A DNA stretch of 19,056 bases from CAZITB01 sp964542055 (GTDB lineage: Bacteria > Planctomycetota > Phycisphaerae > Sedimentisphaerales > CAMDDF01): positions 1-19,056 of the forward strand of contig CAZITB010000049.1 of the NCBI GenBank assembly GCA_964542055.1, given 5' to 3'. Positions 8,450-15,918 of this stretch are shown piece after piece. Below the pieces are notes generated by a model. That model made no database searches. It worked only from the letters and a program-made list of their open reading frames with translations, and was not told the origin of the DNA. Positions within the stretch are counted from its first letter, which is position 1, and every line of letters starts with the position of its first letter. The translations under genes were made by a program, and so were the position numbers.

Positions 8450-10171
8450 TCATCGCTTCAAAAGCTTCTTCAAACCGCTCAAACGGCGAGTATTAGCCAC
8501 ATCATCTGCCTCTAGCCAACCCCGCCTTCCCTGCCAAACCCCATATTTGATATACTTCAAATGCTCTGTATTATGAGAATCGGTGGATATCACAACCTTG
8601 ATCCCCATCTCTTTCGCCATCTTGCATTGAATATCATCAATATCAAGCCTCTGCGGATGAGCATTAAGCTCCAGCAAACCACCCCTCTCTCTGACAGCCT
8701 TAAAAATCCTATCGATATCTATTTCCATCGCGGGCCGCTCATTTATCCGCCGCCCGCTGGGATGCCCCAGTATCTGAAAATATTCATTATCCATCGCCCT
8801 GATTAGCCGTTCTGTCTGCTCCCTTTTAGAAAGCCCGAACTTATGATGAATCGAACACACCCTCACATCCAGCCGTTTCAGAATATCCTCCGGCAAGTCC
8901 AGACTCCCATCCTCAAGAATATCGATCTCGCACCCTTTCAAAATCTCTATCCCCTCGACCCTCTCATTGATCTTATCAATCTCATCGATCTGCTTGCGCA
9001 ATTCATCCGGCTTCATCCCCCCAGCAACTGTCAAATGCGGCGAATGATCCGTAATTGCAATATAACTGTATCCAAGCTCCCTCGCAGCGATCGCCATTTC
9101 TTCGATCGTATTTTTCCCATCCGTATAATCGCTGTGCACATGCAAATCGCCCTTCAAATCTTCCCGTTTCAACAACTTGGGCAATTTACCTTCTTTGGCC
9201 GCATCGATCTCACCCCTGTTCTCCCGAAGCTCTGGCTCGATATATTTCAAACCCAACTTTTCATAAACATCTTTCTCACTTTTCCCCGCAACTCTTTCTT
9301 TCCCCTCAAAAACCCCATACTCGTTAAGCTTCAAATCATACCCATTTGCTATCTTCCTTATCGCCACATTATGATCCTTCGAACCCGTAAAATAAACCAT
9401 CGCAGCCCCGTAACTGTCCTCCTCAACCACCCGAATATCAACATTAATATTACTTCGCAGTATAACCGAAGATTTCGTCTGCCCCTTATTAACCACCTTC
9501 ACCACATTATCATAATTGGCAAACTTCTCCATCATATCGCTGCCATCTTCGCACACCGCCAGAATATCCAGATCCTTTACAGTATCCTTCCTTCGCCTGT
9601 AACTGCCGGCAATTTCGAGTTTCTTAACCCTTTTAGCTTTGCTCAAATATTCCATAAGAGGCTCTGCGATATCTTCTGCTGTCTTTATCAAAAACCTGCT
9701 GCTTTTCGTTTCCTCATATCTCTCCAAAGCCTCCGCAATATTACTCTCTATCTTCTTGCCAAACCCCTCCAACTCACTTATCTTGCCCGCCTTCAACGCC
9801 TTCTTTAATTTCTCTACGCTGTTGATCTTCCGTTCTCGATAAAGCTTCGCCACCCGCTTGGGCCCAAGCCCCGAAATCTTCAAAAGCGTTACCAGTTCTT
9901 CCGGTATTTGCTTTTTAGCTTTATCCAGAGTTTCGAAACTACCCGTCAAAATAATCGATTCTATCTTCCCCGCCAAATCCTTACCAATCCCCTGGTACTC
10001 CGACAAATCACTCCCCTTGGCAACCACATCCGCTACACTTACCGAAACACTCTCTATCGTCCTGGCCGCATTACGATAAGCCCTCACCCGAAACGGATTT
10101 TCACCTTTGATCTCAAGCAAATCCGCCGTCTGGTCAAGCAATCTCGCTATATCAGCATTAAGTATTGGCAT
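8450..10171 (-). CDS. polX: DNA polymerase X family protein with C-terminal PHP domain (PolX)
   Basis: 573 residues. Bacterial PolX combines a gap-filling nucleotidyltransferase with a PHP phosphoesterase that gives 3'-5' exonuclease or AP-site processing, so a role in base excision repair is likely. Seen in order: helix-hairpin-helix segments (YQGIGKDLAGKI at 59-70, ISGLGPKRVAKLY at 99-111, LEGFGKKIE at 134-142), the polymerase signature GSYRRRKDTVKDLDIL (189-204) with Asp200 and Asp202, and NVDIRV (243-248) with Asp245. The PHP domain starts at GDLHVHSDYTDG (341-352), then ITDHS (373-377), Glu415, IHH (441-443), GHP (469-471) and STDSH (529-533), so its metal ligands look intact. GTG and ATG are adjacent; I chose ATG because it overlaps the upstream stop as TGATG, the usual coupling arrangement. 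Confidence 0.92.
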   Translation of the reverse strand: MPILNADIARLLDQTADLLEIKGENPFRVRAYRNAARTIESVSVSVADVVAKGSDLSEYQGIGKDLAGKIESIILTGSFETLDKAKKQIPEELVTLLKISGLGPKRVAKLYRERKINSVEKLKKALKAGKISELEGFGKKIESNIAEALERYEETKSSRFLIKTAEDIAEPLMEYLSKAKRVKKLEIAGSYRRRKDTVKDLDILAVCEDGSDMMEKFANYDNVVKVVNKGQTKSSVILRSNINVDIRVVEEDSYGAAMVYFTGSKDHNVAIRKIANGYDLKLNEYGVFEGKERVAGKSEKDVYEKLGLKYIEPELRENRGEIDAAKEGKLPKLLKREDLKGDLHVHSDYTDGKNTIEEMAIAARELGYSYIAITDHSPHLTVAGGMKPDELRKQIDEIDKINERVEGIEILKGCEIDILEDGSLDLPEDILKRLDVRVCSIHHKFGLSKREQTERLIRAMDNEYFQILGHPSGRRINERPAMEIDIDRIFKAVRERGGLLELNAHPQRLDIDDIQCKMAKEMGIKVVISTDSHNTEHLKYIKYGVWQGRRGWLEADDVANTRRLSGLKKLLKR

Positions 10172-10908
10172 CACTTGTTCTCTGTATATCTTCTCAAATC
10201 AAGAGCATTACGGACCGCAAATGCCTTCTGGTCATTATCGAAATAAACATAAACTTTCTTGCCATCATCGGTCCAACGTTTTATCTTCCTAGACAGACCG
10301 GTCAATCTTTGCGGACTATAACTGCCTTGGTATGCACCACCGGGCCCATGAAGCCGCACGTAAATATAATCCGCCGTTACAACCTCGGGAGACATCTGCC
10401 CAGCTATCTCATAAATACAAAACGCCGCATTATATTTCCCCAGCATCTCATAAACTTCACTTTCAAACCAGCTCGGGTTCCTGAATTCAAACGTGCAGAC
10501 AAAATCTTTTGGCAGTTTTTCCAAAAAATTTTCTAACCTCTTCAAATTAATCTTAAAACTTGCCGGAAGCTGAAAAAGAACCGGCCCCAGTTTATCGCCC
10601 AGCCCCTCGATCTGATCCATAAATTTCACAAGAGACTTTTCCGGATCTTTCAACTTTTTCATATGCGTAATATACCGGCTACCCTTGACCGCAAACTGAA
10701 AATTATCTCCGGTCTTCTCCCGCCAGTTTTCAAAAGTTTTTTCACCCGGCAAATGATAAAAAGAATTATTTATTTCAACCGTTTCAAACCGGTCAACATA
10801 ATAATCGAACATCTCCGCTTTTTTTATATCTTCCGGATAAAATATTCCTTTCCAATGATCATAATACCATCCAGAGGTACCAATATGTATCTTATCCGCA
10901 TTGTTCAT
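10171..10908 (-). CDS. DUF72 (YecE-like) family protein
   Basis: 245 residues of the DUF72 family, which has a TIM-barrel fold related to metal-dependent endonuclease IV-like enzymes; its true role is not settled. Visible family marks are IHIGTSGWYYDHWKGIFYP near the N-terminus, FETVEINNSFYHLP (about 41-54), FAVKGSRYITHMKKL (72-86), LGPVLFQLP (107-115), CTFEFRNPSW (138-147) and VYVYFDNDQKAFAVRNA close to the end. Length is normal for the family. The ATG is preceded only by a weak AGCAG site, 19 bases after the PRC-barrel gene. Its stop overlaps the PolX start, so the two are probably translated together. That link makes a DNA-related role worth considering, but this is only context. Confidence 0.88.
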   Translation of the reverse strand: MNNADKIHIGTSGWYYDHWKGIFYPEDIKKAEMFDYYVDRFETVEINNSFYHLPGEKTFENWREKTGDNFQFAVKGSRYITHMKKLKDPEKSLVKFMDQIEGLGDKLGPVLFQLPASFKINLKRLENFLEKLPKDFVCTFEFRNPSWFESEVYEMLGKYNAAFCIYEIAGQMSPEVVTADYIYVRLHGPGGAYQGSYSPQRLTGLSRKIKRWTDDGKKVYVYFDNDQKAFAVRNALDLRRYTENK

Positions 10909-10927
10909 TATATCTGCTGCTCATAAC

Positions 10928-11671
10928 TTACTGGTCATAATGGCTGTGAATATGAGCCTCGTAATCACTGCCTATTTTTTTATCTGGATCATAATCGGCG
11001 CTGCCCTTTACCGTATCCTTTTTAACATCAAGCCCAACTTCCTTCTCATGCCAAGTTATCTCCGAAATCCACTCTACCGGCAAAACGATCTTTCTACCCG
11101 GCAGCCACTTGTGAGTATCGAGAATTATATAGTTAATGTTCCATTTCTCATTATCTATCAAAAAGTCTTCCACAAAACCGACTTCTCCATCCAAAGCACT
11201 TATACTGTAACCTAAAATCTCTCGTGCGCTGCGCAAATGAGACTGCTGCTTGCGTTCATCTTCAGATTCTGAAACCTCGCTCTGATACTTTTCACTAACT
11301 CCCGGTACAACCGGTTCATAAGGCGTCAAAATCGGCCCGTAACCTGCACCCCAATATGGTGCCCAATTATAGTATTTATACAAAGATTCTTCTTCCCGTC
11401 TTGAAACAGGTTTTTCCGTATCAATATCCGGACTGTCCTTTATCTTCTCTTTAGTCAAATTTACACCAAGTGTCTTGTTATCCTCATCAGGAGCGCCTAT
11501 CTCCGATGGAATGATCAAAACTTTTCTCCCCGGCAGCCACTTACTTGTATCAACTACCAAATACCGTATTACCCACATATCCTCATGAAACAAAAAACTG
11601 TAAACTTGTCCAATATTTCCATCTTTGGCATTGATAGAATATTTCATCAGATTTTTTACACTCAAAAGCAT
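10928..11671 (-). CDS. Double PRC-barrel domain protein
   Basis: 247 residues with two PRC-barrel domains, about 1-80 and 148-225. They share the block V/LDTxKWLPGRK (VDTSKWLPGRKVLI at 40-53 and LDTHKWLPGRKIVL in the second), so the gene arose by internal duplication. The linker (about 85-147) is acidic with an aromatic Y/W/G/P-rich stretch (YYNWAPYWGAGYGP). No signal peptide or membrane segment is evident. PRC barrels bind partner proteins or small ligands in photosynthetic reaction centres, RimM and many stress-related proteins; the partner here is unknown. A clear AGGAGA site precedes the ATG. It lies 10 bases after the HdeD-like gene and 19 before DUF72, so the three genes likely share a transcript. 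Confidence 0.85.
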   Translation of the reverse strand: MLLSVKNLMKYSINAKDGNIGQVYSFLFHEDMWVIRYLVVDTSKWLPGRKVLIIPSEIGAPDEDNKTLGVNLTKEKIKDSPDIDTEKPVSRREEESLYKYYNWAPYWGAGYGPILTPYEPVVPGVSEKYQSEVSESEDERKQQSHLRSAREILGYSISALDGEVGFVEDFLIDNEKWNINYIILDTHKWLPGRKIVLPVEWISEITWHEKEVGLDVKKDTVKGSADYDPDKKIGSDYEAHIHSHYDQ

Positions 11672-11681
11672 AATATGTCTC

Positions 11682-12239
11682 CTAAACTTGGCTTTGTTTA
11701 TTTATAGCTCGTGCAATCATAAGCATTGATATACCACTGAAAATCAGCTCTATTCCAACAAGCAATCCAATTGCCCACCTTGCCGCCTCCGGCAAACTCA
11801 ACCATATAATTATACCGAGTAAAATTGAAAAAAAACCACTGTACATGAGCCAGTCCCAGTTCATCTGACCCCTTATCTGCATAGCAAGGAGAATCTTGAA
11901 CACACCTGAAAATAAAAATAAAATAGCAAGCAATACCGTTAATGACAAAGCACCCCTCATCGGGAAAAATATCAAAAGAAGTCCCGCCGCCCCATAAAGC
12001 AAACCGCCCAGTATCCCAAGCACCATCCCCTTGGCTTTGTGGACCTGGAAAGCATGAATTAAATGAGTTACACCGGCAATTATTAAAACTATAGCTATTA
12101 TCGCCTGAATAGTCAAGGTCGCTATAAACGGAAGCAGTATCGCCGCCACCCCAATTATGACCGTAAACCAACCCGTACCGACCAAACCGCGTCTCATATT
12201 CATCTCGTCCGTTTGTGATACCATATTTATATCATCCAT
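11682..12239 (-). CDS. HdeD/DUF308-like membrane protein
   Basis: 185 residues from the chosen ATG. About six hydrophobic helices are visible in three pairs, beginning with WFTVIIGVAAILLPFIATLT and ending with LLVGIELIFSGISMLMIARA, a pattern typical of the HdeD family of small inner-membrane proteins linked to acid resistance in enteric bacteria. A longer open frame begins 24 codons upstream, but its extra part is not family-like and would start inside the terminator stem. AGGTGAG lies just before the chosen ATG and settles the start. It is 10 bases upstream of the PRC-barrel gene. Function is inferred only from fold and from neighbouring stress-type genes. Confidence 0.85.
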   Translation of the reverse strand: MDDINMVSQTDEMNMRRGLVGTGWFTVIIGVAAILLPFIATLTIQAIIAIVLIIAGVTHLIHAFQVHKAKGMVLGILGGLLYGAAGLLLIFFPMRGALSLTVLLAILFLFSGVFKILLAMQIRGQMNWDWLMYSGFFSILLGIIIWLSLPEAARWAIGLLVGIELIFSGISMLMIARAINKQSQV

Positions 12240-12269
12240 TATCTCACCTGTAATAAAATTTCGAATACT

Positions 12270-12308
12270 AAAAAAATGTCTGAAGCCGAATCTCTCCAGC
12301 TCCAGACA
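12270..12308 (-). terminator. Rho-independent terminator or attenuator between the BON and HdeD-like genes
   Basis: On the minus strand a 14-base-pair stem with three G-U pairs (plus-strand arms 12277-12290 and 12295-12308) closes a GAGA tetraloop and runs straight into seven T (A run at 12270-12276). It begins 22 bases after the BON stop. It ends about 30 bases before the HdeD-like start, leaving little room for a promoter in between. It may end the BON message or act as a partial stop for readthrough. Confidence 0.85.
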
Positions 12309-12330
12309 CATCTATATAAACCTTCTTCCA

Positions 12331-13851
12331 CTAGTATGGAATAGGATAGTAATAATTACCGTAAGTGTAACTGTAAGGAGTATATGGTCCGTAAGGGTAA
12401 TATGGCCCGTAATAATTTGGCCCGTAATCTTCAGAATCAACTACAATATTATTGATTACGTCGCGAGCTCCGCCTTCGAAAGCATTTTCTTCGGCGCTTT
12501 GTCTTTCGGAAAACGTATTAACTTCGCCTGTCAAGGTCACTATTCCGCTATTGACTGAAATTTCAATGTCATCACTGTCAACAAACGGACTCCAGAAAAG
12601 CTCACTTTCCACATCCTCTACGATCTCCCAATCCGGCTTCCATTCCCATTGGTACTCTGTTTCAATATTGTTAACTACATAAACCACGCCGTTTACATCC
12701 GAAGCAACCTTTTCAGCCCAGTTTTTCTCCCATGATGTATTTACCTCACCTGAAAGATAAACTCCGCCTTCAATCACTGTAATATTAAGCGAATACCTTT
12801 CAATATACTGGTCATTTAGAAATGCATCTGCAACTCTATTTTTCAGAACCTGACTTGATGGAACGTTTGCAGGCCTTACTTTAACATTATTGATGACCCT
12901 TCTTACTCCAAATACACTACGGGCATCCTGTTGGGCCGCTCGCTTGGCCTGCAGATTACTAACAACACCACTCAAGGTAACCGCCCCGTCTTGAACTTCA
13001 ACTTCAATATTGAACGAGTACAAACGAGGATCATACATAAATGTGTCTTTTACTGCCTCTTTGATTTCCTCATCATCAAGACCATCGAACATCTCTTTTC
13101 GACGCATTTCATCACGAGCCCAATATTCAACATCAAGCTCCGTTGCATCTACAAAATGGACGCCCGCAACCCAGGAATCATTCATTGCTCGCCTTTTTTC
13201 CTGCAAGCTCCCTACCGTACCGCTCAAAATAACACTTCCATCTTCAACCGTCACATCGATCAATGCATCATCTACATTTACATCGAACCTCAAACGCTGC
13301 TCGACTTCCTGTTCGATTTCATTATCTTCTCGGTCAACTTTATAATCCACCTCTATATTATTATTTATTTTCTTTACCCCGCCTGCACTTTTAACAACTT
13401 TCTTGACAAGCTGTTTCTTCTGCCATGAATCAACTGTACCGGTCAAATTCACAACCCCATCATCTTTGACCTCAACTTCAACCTTGTACAGTTTTGTAGC
13501 GGGATTATTTTTGATCAGTTTCTGTATGTAATTCTTAAGTTCACTATCATTTCTGGAAATCAACGGAACAACTTGCAAGTTATTTACCACCCCGCGTACT
13601 CCAACTGTAGCTTCGGCTATACTTACAGCTCTGTCTTTAGCCAACATACTGCTAACTGTCCCGCCGAATGATACAACCCCTTCAGCAGTTTTGACATCGA
13701 TCGAATCTGCACTTATGAAATTATCTGTTCGTAACTCTCTTTCAATATGGTTGGTTATCATTTTATCTGTAACATTTCCAACCTGCGCCTCTGCTGCTCC
13801 GCAAAACAGCGCAAACATGCATGAAATCATCATCAATTTTGCAATTCTCAT
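12331..13851 (-). CDS. Secreted protein with six tandem BON domains
   Basis: 506 residues. A Sec signal peptide is clear: MRIAK, a hydrophobic stretch, then AEA and likely cleavage after residue 22, placing the protein in the periplasm or cell surface. Six BON domains follow at about 29-96, 101-168, 176-243, 259-326, 332-399 and 406-472. Each shows the strand pattern V-x-L-S/T-G-x-V and ends in a G-V-x-x-V-x-N-N like turn; domain 3 lacks the NN turn. BON domains bind phospholipid or envelope components in OsmY and secretins. The last 30 residues are almost only Tyr, Gly and Pro. GAGGAA precedes the ATG. The gene is followed by a terminator, so it may be a unit of its own with a promoter in the structured region upstream. 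Confidence 0.9.
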   Translation of the reverse strand: MRIAKLMMISCMFALFCGAAEAQVGNVTDKMITNHIERELRTDNFISADSIDVKTAEGVVSFGGTVSSMLAKDRAVSIAEATVGVRGVVNNLQVVPLISRNDSELKNYIQKLIKNNPATKLYKVEVEVKDDGVVNLTGTVDSWQKKQLVKKVVKSAGGVKKINNNIEVDYKVDREDNEIEQEVEQRLRFDVNVDDALIDVTVEDGSVILSGTVGSLQEKRRAMNDSWVAGVHFVDATELDVEYWARDEMRRKEMFDGLDDEEIKEAVKDTFMYDPRLYSFNIEVEVQDGAVTLSGVVSNLQAKRAAQQDARSVFGVRRVINNVKVRPANVPSSQVLKNRVADAFLNDQYIERYSLNITVIEGGVYLSGEVNTSWEKNWAEKVASDVNGVVYVVNNIETEYQWEWKPDWEIVEDVESELFWSPFVDSDDIEISVNSGIVTLTGEVNTFSERQSAEENAFEGGARDVINNIVVDSEDYGPNYYGPYYPYGPYTPYSYTYGNYYYPIPY

Positions 13852-14136
13852 TTTAGTTCCTCATATAGTTCAGTTAATGATTAAAGCTACTGATCCCCGT
13901 TGGACCAGTCTGCTTTTACTTAGCTCTGCAAGAGCTAAATTGTTGTATCTTATTAAACTTTTACTTCCGGCTGACAAGCCGGTTGAATTTACTTTTTTGG
14001 AAGATTCTCAGAAATGAAAAAAGCCGCCCTTGAAATTTTGTCCCAAAATGTGATATTTTTTCTTTTTTCTTTAAAGTTCATCGAGTGGGCGGGACGATGG
14101 GGGCGGCTATATGAAAATATCACGGAGACATACACT
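13852..14136. promoter_or_regulatory. Divergent intergenic region with many inverted repeats
   Basis: The left part would be the 5' leader of the BON gene (minus strand). It holds three compact hairpins: 13889-13909 (8 bp, one G-U, on the minus strand), 13920-13938 (8 bp, 3-base loop) and 13967-13982 (6 bp, 4-base loop). The right part precedes the plus-strand gene. It has a 6-bp hairpin at 14035-14049 and two interleaved perfect inverted pairs: AGCCGCCC 14022-14029 with 14101-14108, and GTGATATTTT 14050-14059 with 14114-14123. A possible plus-strand promoter is TTGAAA (14030-14035), 18 bases, TATTTT (14054-14059). No convincing gene lies here. Confidence 0.55.
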
Positions 14137-14523
14137 ATGAAAAAATATCATATACCGCAACCCAAAAATATAAGGAACATCAAAGGCTCTTTCGCCTGGC
14201 TCGATCATCGGCTGGTAAGAAACGGCTTTCTCGAGGTTATGACACACCAGGATATGGTGCTGTATCTTTTCCTTGTGCTTGTTGCCGACAAAAATGGCGT
14301 CAGCTTTTATCGCAAAGAAAAAATATGCCAGGCTGTTTCATTGGATTATAACCAGTTTGAAATTGCAAAAGATCGCCTTATCAATATGAACCTGATAGCA
14401 TTTGAAAGTTATTCAATGCTTTCACCAAACGGATACTATCAGATACTGCCTATAGAAACCAAGGCACCGGATTACTCAAAACAAATAACTGAAAAATTAA
14501 CAGAGAACTTGTTCAGGGAATAA
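14137..14523 (+). CDS. Small protein of unknown function, winged-helix-like
   Basis: 128 residues; I do not recognise a named family with confidence. The centre is helical with a helix-turn-helix feel: VMTHQDMVLYLFLVLVADK, then GVSFYRKEKICQAVSL and FEIAKDRLINMNLIAF, followed by a YYQILPIE strand. This resembles small replication-initiator or winged-helix proteins and the small accessory proteins I recall beside some IS21-type transposons, but no istA or istB is present. The start at 14137 is chosen because CGGAGA (14123-14128) sits 8 bases upstream; an in-frame ATG at 14014 would run through the inverted repeats and has no good site. The stop TAA is followed after one base by the IS110 element. 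A role as DNA-binding autoregulator of the inverted repeats upstream is possible but only inferred. Confidence 0.6.
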   Translation: MKKYHIPQPKNIRNIKGSFAWLDHRLVRNGFLEVMTHQDMVLYLFLVLVADKNGVSFYRKEKICQAVSLDYNQFEIAKDRLINMNLIAFESYSMLSPNGYYQILPIETKAPDYSKQITEKLTENLFRE

Positions 14524-14525
14524 GT
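14524..14525. other. Left GT core dinucleotide of the IS110 element
   Basis: GT here and GT at 15978-15979 are the only pair near the ends that also gives a normal promoter spacing when the element is joined end to end. IS110 recombinases exchange strands at a shared dinucleotide. The GT follows the TAA stop of the upstream gene directly. Confidence 0.55.
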
Positions 14526-14530
14526 GGCGA

Positions 14531-14536
14531 TATTTT
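14531..14536 (+). promoter_or_regulatory. Left-end -10 half of the junction promoter
   Basis: TATTTT. In a circularised element it would lie 18 bases downstream of TTGACT at 15961-15966, and the transcript would start near 14541-14543, exactly at the first hairpin of the candidate bridge RNA. Confidence 0.5.
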
Positions 14537-14540
14537 CCTT

Positions 14541-14681
14541 GAGGTTTTAGCCTCGTACGAAAGACTGCCATCCCCTGACCTTAGTGAATAGCCGCGTATG
14601 AGCTGGTTGGAGACTCAACTTGTTGGGCTGCTCCGTATCACAGATGAGGTTGCGGGTCAGTAAGGTGCAGGGATAACTGGA
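14541..14681 (+). ncRNA. Candidate bridge RNA of the IS110 element
   Basis: IS110 recombinases use an RNA from the non-coding end that pairs with target and donor DNA. Structure seen: 5' hairpin GAGG/CCTC (14541-14554); outer stem CTGCC (14565-14569) with GGTGCAG (14664-14670, one bulge); stem CTGACC (14575-14580) with GGTCAG (14655-14660); apical hairpin GGTTG/CAACT (14605-14609 with 14616-14620). Guide-like parts: GAAAGAC (14559-14565) is the exact complement of GTCTTTC at the right flank (15978-15984). GGGATAA (14670-14676) differs at one wobble-compatible base from GGAATAA at the left flank (14517-14523). AGCTGGT (14601-14607) equals the right end of the element (15973-15979). ATAGCCGC (14588-14595) pairs imperfectly with GTGGCGAT at the left end. 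The 3' end is not known. Confidence 0.65.
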
Positions 14682-14701
14682 CACAAACAGGAGTTAAAGC
14701 A

Positions 14702-15910
14702 ATGAAAACATCAAAGAACTATTTGCGATTTTGCGGCATTGATATGGCCAAACAAAAACATGTAGCTTGTATCATTGATACCAATGGTCAATATCTTGTC
14801 AGACCAAGGTCTATCCGAAACGATGCTGACGGTTTTCAAGCAATCCTCAATTGCCTCAAGCAAACAGGAAGGTCAAAATCTATATTGACCGGAATGGAGG
14901 CTACAGGCCACTATTGGTACAGTTTACACGATTTTTTAAGGCGTAACGGCTATGATGTAATTGTACTGAATCCTATCCAAACCGCCCAGCAGGCCAAACA
15001 GGCTATTCGCAAATGCAAAACAGATAAACATGATGCTTTTCATATCGCAAATCTGCTGCGAAGCAATCAGTATAAAGCTGCCGTTGTACCTGATGAACTG
15101 GCAATGAATTGCAGACAGATCACCAGATTAAGGTACAGAATCGTCAAACAGGGTGCCATGATAAAGCAGCTTGTTAATTCAAGGCTTCATCCTGTATGGC
15201 CGGAGTATGAAGGGCTTTTTACCAATAAATTTGGTAAAACATCAATGAAATTGCTGCAAACCGCATCTACTCCAAAAGAACTTATGGAACTTGACATTGA
15301 CGACCTTGGCGAGCTCTTACGAAAAACTTCAAGAGGCAGATTCGGGCCGCTACAAACACAAAAGTTGATTGATAGTGCCCAAAACTCTGTGGGTATGCAT
15401 CGAGGTCATTATGGCTTTAGCACAGGCATAAAGTTCTTGCTTGAGCAAATCGAAGCACTTGAGCCGGTTCGCAAAAAAATAGATGCCGAAATCAGCAAAC
15501 TATCGGCAAAGTTGCCGCAGTACCTGTTTACGCTGCCGGGAGCTACTGAATTAACCATTGTAAGTCTGTATGGAGAAATCAGTCCCATAGAAGCCTTTAA
15601 AAAGCCTTCTCAATTGGTGGCTTTTGCAGGACTTGACCCAAAAGTATTTCAATCAGGCCAATATGATGCTCCCAGAAGGTCTGTCAGCAAGCGTGGTTCT
15701 CCGTATTTAAGACGGTCATTGTGGCAGATGGCATATCGAGCATTGATAACAGAAGGTGATTTAAGAGATTTTTGGCGAAGGAAACATCGTCAAAATAAAC
15801 ATCACCTGGTTGCTACCACTGCCGTTGCCAACAAACTATGCCATGTCGTCTGGCGAATAATGACCGACCGCAGAGACTATATCCGCAAAGGTTATAATCC
15901 AAAATCCTGA
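14702..15910 (+). CDS. IS110 family transposase (RNA-guided serine/DEDD recombinase)
   Basis: 402 residues. The N-terminal RuvC-like DEDD domain shows CGIDMAK (Asp14), GMEATGHYWY (Glu66) and KTDKHDAFHIANLL (Asp108, Asp111). A helical coiled linker spans about 130-270. The C-terminal Tnp domain (Transposase_20) begins near LFTLPGATELTI and holds FAGLDPKVFQSG (308-319), then SVSKRGSPYLRRSLWQMA (327-344) with the conserved serine region of the catalytic centre. All catalytic parts look intact and the length is typical. The start has AGGAG 8 bases upstream and lies just past the candidate bridge RNA. Together they form one mobile unit; expression probably depends on the promoter formed when the ends join. 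Confidence 0.93.
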   Translation: MKTSKNYLRFCGIDMAKQKHVACIIDTNGQYLVRPRSIRNDADGFQAILNCLKQTGRSKSILTGMEATGHYWYSLHDFLRRNGYDVIVLNPIQTAQQAKQAIRKCKTDKHDAFHIANLLRSNQYKAAVVPDELAMNCRQITRLRYRIVKQGAMIKQLVNSRLHPVWPEYEGLFTNKFGKTSMKLLQTASTPKELMELDIDDLGELLRKTSRGRFGPLQTQKLIDSAQNSVGMHRGHYGFSTGIKFLLEQIEALEPVRKKIDAEISKLSAKLPQYLFTLPGATELTIVSLYGEISPIEAFKKPSQLVAFAGLDPKVFQSGQYDAPRRSVSKRGSPYLRRSLWQMAYRALITEGDLRDFWRRKHRQNKHHLVATTAVANKLCHVVWRIMTDRRDYIRKGYNPKS

Positions 15911-15918
15911 GGAATCTT

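Noticed and set aside
12157..12558. Long plus-strand open frames opposite the minus-strand genes, for example 3673-4806, 8843-9808 and 12157-12558
   Set aside because: They lie antisense to genes with clear family motifs, have no recognisable motifs and skewed composition, so they are shadows of the real genes.
14014..14136. A 41-codon N-terminal extension of the small plus-strand gene starting at 14014
   Set aside because: It crosses the inverted repeats, looks unlike protein sequence and lacks a ribosome site, while CGGAGA precedes the ATG at 14137.
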